NCBI GenBank assembly: GCA_016201085.1
Contig: JACQDO010000321.1
Location: 1 to 5,830 of the forward strand
Source: Hyphomicrobiales bacterium
GTDB lineage: Bacteria > Pseudomonadota > Alphaproteobacteria > Rhizobiales > Xanthobacteraceae
DNA length: 5,830 bases
Direction: 5' to 3'
This document shows, one piece after another, positions 1 to 5,051 of this stretch. Under the pieces are notes generated by a model, which saw nothing but the letters and a program-made list of their open reading frames with translations, searched no databases and was not told the origin of the DNA. The position numbers were made by a program, and so were the translations under genes. Positions within the stretch are counted from its first letter, which is position 1, and each line of letters opens with the position of its first letter.

Positions 1-771
1 GTCGGCGGGATTCTCCAGCGCGCAGAACGGCGTGGCCAGCCCCAGCGACAGATACTTCCAGCGCTCCTGGCCGCGCGCTTCCTTGAGCTTGCGCGCCAAT
101 TGCTGGATGTCTTCCCTGCTGACCGGCTGCCGGTCGCCATCCTGCGTCTCGGCCCGCAACGGCCGCCAGCAAATCGAGGGATGCGGTTCCAGCAGGCGTA
201 GAAAATCGTCGAACCGCTGGATGTTCTCCGCCGTCATCACCGTAAGAATATCGGTGCGGATGCCGAATTTCTGTAGAAGTCCAAGCGCCTCCCATTTCTT
301 TCGCCAGGTCATCTTGTTGCCGGTCAGGCGAGTCATGGTTGCCTCGTCCGCCGCGGGAAGCGAAATCTTGATGTAATCCACCAGTCCCTCGAGGGCTTGC
401 AGACGCTTCTCGGGCAAGGCGGTGCCGTTGGTGTTGACGATCACGGCAAAGCCCAGTTCCTTTGCCCGGCGCAGGAACACATCGATGGATTTGATGACCA
501 ACGGTTCGCCGCCGGTCAGCCGGACGACCTTGATGCCCTCGCCCTTCGCCACCCCCAGCACACGTTCGAAGACGTCCATATCCAACGTCGTGGTGCCGCC
601 TTTGGCGCCGAAATCCTGGTGGCAGAACGTGCAAGCCAGGTTGCAACGGTCGGTCACCTCGATCTTGAGCTCGGTCAGGATGCTGGTGGACCCGCAGGCG
701 ATGCGGTTGAGATAAGGATAGGGCACGCCCAGCCTGTTCAAGGCTTTCGTGGTCGGCAGCCACCAGCTCAT
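1..771 (-). CDS. Radical SAM enzyme, C-terminus outside window
   Basis: Seen: 257 codons are open from ATG 771 to the left edge. Residues 38-50 read EVTDRCNLACTFC, the CxxxCxxC triad (C43, C47, C50) that holds the 4Fe-4S cluster cleaving S-adenosylmethionine. TGGEP follows at 86-90 (SAM binding), then NTNGT at 113-117 and DYIKISL at 132-138, in the order expected of a radical SAM TIM barrel. Cys250, in LATPFCAL near the edge, may begin a C-terminal auxiliary-cluster (SPASM-like) region, but the remaining cysteines are not visible. The start is firm: no other start codon lies in frame before an upstream TGA (865-867), and GGGAG sits six bases before the ATG. The gene follows a broken creatininase-family gene on the same strand, a pairing reminiscent of mycofactocin MftC/MftE (inference). 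The radical SAM assignment is secure. The substrate is unknown; MoaA-like and peptide-modifying enzymes are both possible relatives. Confidence 0.93.
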   Translation of the reverse strand, partial: MSWWLPTTKALNRLGVPYPYLNRIACGSTSILTELKIEVTDRCNLACTFCHQDFGAKGGTTTLDMDVFERVLGVAKGEGIKVVRLTGGEPLVIKSIDVFLRRAKELGFAVIVNTNGTALPEKRLQALEGLVDYIKISLPAADEATMTRLTGNKMTWRKKWEALGLLQKFGIRTDILTVMTAENIQRFDDFLRLLEPHPSICWRPLRAETQDGDRQPVSREDIQQLARKLKEARGQERWKYLSLGLATPFCALENPAD

Positions 772-892
772 CGAATGCTCCCAGCAATGATTCGGCCAAC
801 ACTGAGACGAACTAGTTAAGTGTTTCTTTACCGGTTCGCGTGGCCGTTGCCGTCCGCGACTCGCTCAATCGCCGCCATGCGCAAACCGCCGT
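772..892. other. Short intergenic gap
   Basis: These 121 bases separate the creatininase remnant from the radical SAM gene. I see no terminator hairpin with a T run and no convincing -35/-10 pair. There is a perfect 8-bp palindrome, AACTAGTT, at 810-817, and a 16-codon minus-strand reading frame (878-828, MAAIERVADGNGHANR) without a good ribosome binding site. The radical SAM gene could be cotranscribed with the remnant or have its own promoter here. Confidence 0.5.
778..782 (-). promoter_or_regulatory. Shine-Dalgarno site of the radical SAM gene
   Basis: GGGAG on the minus strand lies six bases before ATG 771. It is the clearest ribosome binding site on this strand and supports translation of the radical SAM gene independently of the disrupted gene upstream. 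Confidence 0.7.
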
Positions 893-1731
893 TTAATTTG
901 CGACGCGACGATCCGGCAGCGCCGCCTTGATTTGCCGGACGGCGGCCTTGATCCTGATATCGATCAGGGCGGTCCCGTAGGCGGCCAACGAACGCCCGGG
1001 ATTGCCGGAAAACCCGGTGGGTTCCGACCGAATCGGCACCGCGCTCAGCCGCGCCAGATCGACGCCTTGCGGATGCGCATCGAGCAATTCGGAAGTGTCG
1101 ATCATGCCGGCATGATCGCCGATCGTGGCCAGGGTTTCGCCCTTGTCGCGCAGATACGCGATCTGCGCCTTGCCCTCGTAATAATCCGCCACATGCAACA
1201 CGGCGATCGCCTGCCCGGCCCATTCGCGGTTGAGCTTCGCCGCCACCTCGGCTTGCGGCGCCTGGTTGAGACCGTGGTCGCCGATAAAGCAGATGGTCTT
1301 GAAGCCGGCCACGCGGGAATACCGAGCGTGCCCGGATAAAGCAGATTGCCGCTGGGCGGATTGTAGTCGCCCTCCGGCACGAACGACACCACCGGCGTCA
1401 CCAGCGTATGCCCGACGTCGCGCGCGATGCGGTTGGCGGCCTTGCGCACGATGTAATCGTGTTTGCCGAGCACCATATGGGGACCGTTCTGCTCGATCCC
1501 CCCGGTCGGCACGATAGCCACGGTGTAGCCGTGATCGATGGCGCTGCGCACCTCGACCCACGTCATGTCGGCCATTTCGATGGTATCGGGTATCGGCGCG
1601 GTCAAGGTATTTTGCGGAAACACCATCGCCAGGCCGGCGACGACGAGTGCGCCGAGCGCAACCGTTCGCCAAGAGAATTGGCGTGCGGGCGTCTTGCCGT
1701 CGATCGTTTCGGCCGCCTCGTTGGTATTCAT
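893..1731 (-). pseudogene. Creatininase-family amidohydrolase, membrane-anchored, frameshifted
   Basis: Seen: the first frame starts at ATG 1731 and gives about 139 sensible residues: a short cytoplasmic head, one hydrophobic segment (about residues 23-38, signal anchor or signal peptide), and the creatininase motif GGIEQNGPHMVLGKHD (77-92) with candidate metal ligands E80, H85 and D92, then VPEGDYNPPSG and YPGTLGIP. After about 1315 this frame turns arginine-rich and meaningless. The family sequence resumes in another frame at AGFKTICFIGDHGLNQ and runs to TAA 893-895, including HAGMIDTSELL. Family knowledge: roughly 16-17 residues of a helix usually lie between the PGT and GF...GDHG segments and are absent here, so a deletion of about 50 bp, not a multiple of three, fits better than a one-base error. 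Family members hydrolyse cyclic or peptide amides; MftE is a peptidase of this fold. The position equivalent to creatininase His36 is Asn82, which may be normal for this subfamily. No strong ribosome binding site precedes the start. Confidence 0.8.
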
Positions 1732-1756
1732 GGAGCAGTACTTTGCTTGGCTTGAG

Positions 1757-1771
1757 TTTACGTATTGTTAA
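1757..1771 (-). promoter_or_regulatory. Candidate CtrA-like box on the creatininase side
   Basis: On the minus strand the sequence reads TTAA-CAATACG-TAAA, one mismatch from the CtrA consensus TTAA-N7-TTAA. It ends about 25 bases before the start codon of the disrupted gene. This is a motif match only; the site is AT-rich and chance is possible. Confidence 0.3.
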
Positions 1772-1889
1772 GCCGCACCCGTTCAGAATTCGCCGCGGCG
1801 GGGAATCCGGCATGCGCCTTGAATTCGATCGGGGCGGCGCTTGCGGAAAAATAAGTGCCGGTCATTTTGAAAAGTTATCACGTCATTCG

Positions 1890-1908
1890 GTAACGCGCCG
1901 CGTAACGC
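1890..1908. repeat. Short direct repeat GTAACGC x2
   Basis: GTAACGC occurs at 1890-1896 and again at 1902-1908, with a 12-base period and CGCGC-like bases between. It lies about 30 bases upstream of the CtrA-like box in front of cpaB. It could be a tandem operator for a regulator of either divergent gene, or chance. Confidence 0.3.
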
Positions 1909-1936
1909 AATATTAACTCGATTTAGACACCGCTGC

Positions 1937-1951
1937 TTAACCATACCTTGA
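1937..1951 (+). promoter_or_regulatory. Candidate CtrA binding site upstream of cpaB
   Basis: TTAA-CCATACC-TTGA has one mismatch from TTAA-N7-TTAA, and its left part reads TTAACCAT, a form common in alphaproteobacterial CtrA sites. It lies about 90 bases before the cpaB start. CtrA, the cell-cycle response regulator of alphaproteobacteria, activates the pilin gene pilA in Caulobacter, so its control of a cpa operon is plausible. Binding is inferred from sequence only. Confidence 0.45.
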
Positions 1952-1988
1952 CCTTTAGCTGATGAAATCCGGTGCGAGCGGCTGCGTC

Positions 1989-2023
1989 GGCCGCCATGTG
2001 GTTTAGGCGGCCAAACCGGCCGC
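1989..2023 (+). promoter_or_regulatory. Overlapping inverted repeats in the cpaB leader
   Basis: GGCCGCC (1989-1995) pairs perfectly with GGCGGCC (2006-2012) across a 10-base loop. The same middle arm (GCGGCC, 2007-2012) also pairs with GGCCGC (2018-2023) across a 5-base loop. The two hairpins share one arm and so exclude each other. The second ends just before the upstream ATG at 2025 and about eight bases before the purine stretch serving ATG 2043. There is no T run, so it is not a classic terminator. It could modulate translation start or be incidental GC-rich sequence. Confidence 0.4.
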
Positions 2024-2042
2024 TATGGTGAGAGTTCAGCGT

Positions 2043-2837
2043 ATGAAAGCCGCGCGTCTAGTCGTGTTGTCCATCGCCATCGCTGCGGGTGGCGTTGCCG
2101 CGTTATTGGCCGGCCGTTCGGAGAAACCTCCGGAGGTCAAGCCGGAGCCCGTCGTCAAGGTCGAAACCGTCGACGTGCTGGTGGCCCGCTCCGACATTCC
2201 GATGGGTCAGACCCTGTCGCCCGGCGACGTGCAATGGCAGGAGTGGCCGGCCAGCGCATCGAGCGGAAATTTCATTCGCAAGAACAACCGTCCGAAAGCC
2301 ATTGAAGATCTCGCGGGCATGATCGCGCGCGTGCCTTTCGTCGCCGGCGAACCGATCCGCGAAGCCAAACTGGTGAACGCCAAAGGCTCCGGCTTCATGG
2401 CCGCGATCCTGCCCACCGGCATGCGCGCCGTGTCCACGCAAATATCGCCGGAGACCGGCGCCGGCGGCTTCATCCTGCCGAACGATCGCGTCGACGTTAT
2501 TCTCACGCGTCGCGACAAAGACGCCGATAAATCGGGCGGCGGCGACTCGCGCACCAGCGAAACCGTGCTCAGCAATATCCGCATTCTGGCCATCGACCAG
2601 AACGTGGAGGAGAAGAACGGCCAGAAGGTCGTGGTCGGCAAAACCGCGACGCTCGAACTTACCCCAGGTCAGGCCGAAACCTTGGTGCTGTCGCAGCAGC
2701 TTGGCGCGCTGTCGCTGGCGCTGCGCAGCGTGACCGATGCGTCGAACAAGGATGCGCCGGAAGAGGATAACTCCGGCAAGCGCAACACCGTGAACATCGT
2801 CCGTTTCGGCGTAAGCACGACGACCACGCCGCGATGA
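2043..2837 (+). CDS. cpaB: CpaB, Flp/Tad pilus assembly protein
   Basis: CpaB (RcpC family) is a periplasmic component of the Tad/Flp type IVc pilus machine, anchored in the inner membrane and thought to link it to the secretin. Seen: 264 residues. One N-terminal transmembrane segment (about 6-23, rich in V, I, A and L) is followed by a Pro/Lys-rich linker (28-42), a SAF domain (about 43-111, with VDVLVARSDIPMGQTLSPGDV at its head) and the RcpC/CpaB domain from about 121, marked by GGFILPNDRVDVIL (141-154). The tail is Thr-rich. Start choice: ATG 2043 gives a compact N-terminus and has GAG eight bases upstream. The in-frame ATG 2025 would add six residues but lacks a ribosome binding site and abuts a hairpin. 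It is first of the cpaBCDE cluster and overlaps cpaC by ATGA. No cpaA or pilin gene precedes it. The family call is secure. Confidence 0.95.
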   Translation: MKAARLVVLSIAIAAGGVAALLAGRSEKPPEVKPEPVVKVETVDVLVARSDIPMGQTLSPGDVQWQEWPASASSGNFIRKNNRPKAIEDLAGMIARVPFVAGEPIREAKLVNAKGSGFMAAILPTGMRAVSTQISPETGAGGFILPNDRVDVILTRRDKDADKSGGGDSRTSETVLSNIRILAIDQNVEEKNGQKVVVGKTATLELTPGQAETLVLSQQLGALSLALRSVTDASNKDAPEEDNSGKRNTVNIVRFGVSTTTTPR

Positions 2838-4276
2838 TCGATCGAAGGGACGTGAGAGACATGGCGACAAGGACACTGATCCGCACCGTGGCGCTGACGG
2901 CACTGATTCTCGGCGCCGGCCTCGCGCCGACGGGCGCCGCGCGCGCCGCCGATTCCTCGCGCGTGCCGGTGATCCAGGTGGCGGCAAGCGAGGCCACATC
3001 GCGATTCATTCCGCTCGGCATCGGCAAATCGGTCGCGATCGACTTGCCGGCCGATATCAAGGATGTGCTGGTCGCCGATCCCAAGATCGCCAACGCCGTC
3101 GTCCGCTCCTCGCGACGAGTCTACATGATCGGCGTCGCGATCGGACAGACCAACATCTTCTTCTTCGACGCCGACGGCAAGCAGATCGCCGGTTTCGACA
3201 TCGCGGTGACCCGCGATCTCAACGGCGTGCGCGCCGCGCTCAAGCAGTCGTTTCCGGATGCCGACATCCGCATCGAGGGCGTCAACGACGGCGTGATGCT
3301 CTCCGGCAGCGTCTCGAGCCCCGCCGAGGCGCAGCAGGCTTTCGACATCGCCTCGCGGCTGGTCGGCGACATCGCCAAGGTGGTCAACGGCATCAGCGTG
3401 CGCGGACGCGACCAGGTCATGCTCAAGGTGACGGTCGCCGAAGTGCAACGCGACGTTATCAAGCAGCTCGGTATCGACCTCAACGGCAGCTTCAATTACG
3501 GCGCCGCCGTGGTGAACTTCAACACGCAAAATCAGTTCTCCGCCAACGGCGGACCGCTGAGCACTAGCTCGGCTATCGGCACCTGGAAAAGCATCACCGC
3601 CACGCTGCGGGCGATGGACCGCGCCGGCGTTATCCGCACTTTGGCCGAACCGAACCTGACCGCGATTTCCGGCGAAACGGCATCCTTCCTGGCCGGCGGC
3701 GAGTTCCCCTACGTAAAGGGAACGAGCGGCCCGCCGGATTTCACCCCGACGGTCGATTTCAAGAAATTCGGCGTCAGCCTGACATTCACGCCGGTGGTCC
3801 TGTCGGAAGGCCGCATCAGCCTGAAGGTGCTGACGGAAATGTCGGAACTCTCCAGCGACGGCGCCTTGTCGGTGCCGGGAGGATTATCCGTTCCCTCGCT
3901 CAAGACCCGCCGTGCCGAAACTACGGTCGAAATTCCGTCGGGTGGCTCGCTGGCCCTGGCCGGCATGATCCAGGAGCAGACCAAGCACGCGATCAACGGC
4001 ACTCCCGGCCTGATGCAGTTGCCCATCCTCGGCACGCTGTTCAAGAGCCGCGACTACATCAACCATCAGACCGAGCTGGTGGTGATGGTGACGCCGTACG
4101 TGGTGCGCGCGGTGGCGCAGAAGCAGCTGTCGCGACCCGACGACGGCTTCGCCGACCCCAACGATCCGTCGGCCATCCTGCTGGGACGCCTCAACCGCAT
4201 TTACGGCGCCGCCGGTCAGGTCAAGAGCGAGCAGCCGGCCAACTATCACGGCAAATACGGATTCATCCTCGATTGA
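2834..4276 (+). CDS. cpaC: CpaC, outer-membrane secretin of the Tad/Flp pilus
   Basis: CpaC (RcpA family) forms the outer-membrane channel through which the Flp pilus leaves the cell. Seen: 480 residues. A signal peptide is likely cleaved near A38 (TGAARA|AD). The pilus/secretin N-terminal domain follows (about 56-125, beginning RFIPLGIGKSVAIDLP), then a BON-like domain (about 130-190, with GVMLSGSVSSPAEAQQA), a VMLKVTVAEVQR segment (195-206) and the secretin core (about 205-426). The core shows AEPNLTAISGETASFLAGGE, GVSLTFTPVV and the typical close PGLMQLPILGTLFKSR. A tail of about 55 residues ending GKYGFILD resembles other alphaproteobacterial CpaC proteins. Start: ATG 2834 overlaps the cpaB stop (ATGA), suggesting translational coupling. 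ATG 2861, preceded by GTGAGAGAC, would give a shorter and more ordinary signal peptide, so the true start is undecided. Everything downstream is secure. Confidence 0.96.
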   Translation: MIDRRDVRDMATRTLIRTVALTALILGAGLAPTGAARAADSSRVPVIQVAASEATSRFIPLGIGKSVAIDLPADIKDVLVADPKIANAVVRSSRRVYMIGVAIGQTNIFFFDADGKQIAGFDIAVTRDLNGVRAALKQSFPDADIRIEGVNDGVMLSGSVSSPAEAQQAFDIASRLVGDIAKVVNGISVRGRDQVMLKVTVAEVQRDVIKQLGIDLNGSFNYGAAVVNFNTQNQFSANGGPLSTSSAIGTWKSITATLRAMDRAGVIRTLAEPNLTAISGETASFLAGGEFPYVKGTSGPPDFTPTVDFKKFGVSLTFTPVVLSEGRISLKVLTEMSELSSDGALSVPGGLSVPSLKTRRAETTVEIPSGGSLALAGMIQEQTKHAINGTPGLMQLPILGTLFKSRDYINHQTELVVMVTPYVVRAVAQKQLSRPDDGFADPNDPSAILLGRLNRIYGAAGQVKSEQPANYHGKYGFILD

Positions 4277-4299
4277 GCGGGACACCTTGCGCAGGATTT

Positions 4300-4303
4300 G
4301 GAG
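4300..4303 (+). promoter_or_regulatory. Shine-Dalgarno site that decides the cpaD start
   Basis: GGAG lies seven bases before ATG 4311. It favours that start over the in-frame TTG at 4287, which has no such site and would put eight Arg-rich residues before the lipoprotein signal. Confidence 0.75.
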
Positions 4304-4310
4304 ACGATCG

Positions 4311-5051
4311 ATGACAGCACTTCCCAGGGCGATCGACGGGCGCCGCGGCCAAGCGGCGCTGCGCCTTTTGGCCGCCGCCGCTCTCGCCGCCATGCTTGGC
4401 GGCTGCTATCAGACGCGCGAGACGCAGGTCGAATATCAACCCGACTATCGGCTGCGTCATCCGATCGTGCTGAAAGAAGGCGAGCGCAGCGTCGAGGTCT
4501 TTCTCGGCCGCAATCGCGGCGGACTGCTGCCGACGCAACGCGCCGATGTGCTGGCATTCGCGCAAGTGTGGCGACGCGAGGCCACCGGCGGCATCATCGT
4601 GGATGTGCCGAAGGGCGGGCCGAACGACTACGCCGCCGCCGATTCCATGCGCGAGATTCAATCGATCTTGTTCGCTTCCGGCGTTCCGCGTCATGCCATC
4701 TTTGTGCGGCCCTATCGGCCGGCCGATGCCACCTTCGCCAGCATCAAGCTCGGCTACTCGAAACTCGTCGCCAAGGTCGGCTCCTGCGGACAATGGCCGC
4801 AGAACCTCGGGCCGGGTCAGGATTCCTCCTACACCGAAAATCAGACGTACTGGAATTTTGGCTGCGCCAGCCAGCGCAATCTCGCGGCCATGGCCGACAA
4901 TCCGGCCGATCTGGTGCAGCCACGCGGCGAATCGTCGTCATATACCGCCCGCCGATCGGTGGCGATGGACAAATACCGCAAAGGCGAAGATCCGTCCGGA
5001 AAATACAACAATCTATACGACACCGGCAAGATTAGTACGGTTGGAAAATGA
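4311..5051 (+). CDS. cpaD: CpaD, outer-membrane lipoprotein of the Tad/Flp pilus
   Basis: CpaD is the lipoprotein that accompanies the CpaC secretin in alphaproteobacterial Tad systems; it is thought to act as a pilotin or secretin partner at the outer membrane. Seen: 246 residues. A charged head (RAIDGRRGQ) leads into an Ala/Leu stretch ending in a lipobox, MLGGC, with Cys32 the lipidated residue. The mature part carries the family's conserved block NFGCASQRNLAAMADNPADL (about residues 183-202) and cysteine pairs that may form disulfides in the periplasm. The length fits the family. The start at ATG 4311 is supported by GGAG seven bases upstream. It lies 34 bp after cpaC, with no terminator between, and its TGA overlaps the cpaE ATG, so it is very probably cotranscribed. 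The family call is secure; the detailed role comes from family knowledge. Confidence 0.95.
   Translation: MTALPRAIDGRRGQAALRLLAAAALAAMLGGCYQTRETQVEYQPDYRLRHPIVLKEGERSVEVFLGRNRGGLLPTQRADVLAFAQVWRREATGGIIVDVPKGGPNDYAAADSMREIQSILFASGVPRHAIFVRPYRPADATFASIKLGYSKLVAKVGSCGQWPQNLGPGQDSSYTENQTYWNFGCASQRNLAAMADNPADLVQPRGESSSYTARRSVAMDKYRKGEDPSGKYNNLYDTGKISTVGK

Larger units (their letters stand above)
1732..2042. other. Divergent intergenic region between creatininase remnant and cpaB
   Basis: About 310 bp separate the two divergent starts, and the part from about 1850 to 1970 is visibly richer in AT than the flanking genes. It should hold the promoters for both directions. Visible elements are CtrA-like boxes at 1757-1771 and 1937-1951, a GTAACGC direct repeat at 1890-1908, two GAATTC sites, one GANTC site (1803-1807, the CcrM methylation sequence) and overlapping inverted repeats at 1989-2023. 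TTGACC at 1948-1953 resembles a -35 hexamer but has no acceptable -10 at the usual spacing. No RNA gene or protein gene is evident. Confidence 0.6.

Noticed and set aside
810..817. AACTAGTT palindrome between the two minus-strand genes
   Set aside because: Eight bases of perfect symmetry with no second copy or promoter context; too short to support an operator call.
32..819. Plus-strand reading frames over the left end
   Set aside because: They lie opposite the radical SAM gene, whose minus-strand translation has a full set of conserved motifs; the plus-strand products are compositionally odd and resemble nothing.
828..1223. Minus-strand frame overlapping the C-terminal half of the creatininase remnant
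   Set aside because: It is Arg-rich and out of frame with the recognisable creatininase sequence. Its last 16 codons (878-828) form a tiny frame with no good ribosome binding site, so I do not call a precursor peptide.
1948..1976. TTGACC as the -35 of a sigma-70 promoter
   Set aside because: At 16-18 base spacing the sequence is GC-rich (around GGTGCG) and does not resemble a -10 element; the hexamer instead overlaps the CtrA-like box.
2007..2023. Rho-independent terminator before cpaB
   Set aside because: The stem is only six pairs and is followed by the cpaB start region, not a T run.
2103..3529. Long minus-strand reading frames antisense to cpaB and cpaC
   Set aside because: High-GC coding sequence often leaves the antisense frame open; the products are His/Arg/Asp-rich with no recognisable domain, while the plus strand encodes clear Cpa proteins.
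4287..4310. Longer cpaD starting at TTG 4287
   Set aside because: It has no ribosome binding site, whereas GGAG is ideally spaced before ATG 4311, which also gives a normal lipoprotein signal.
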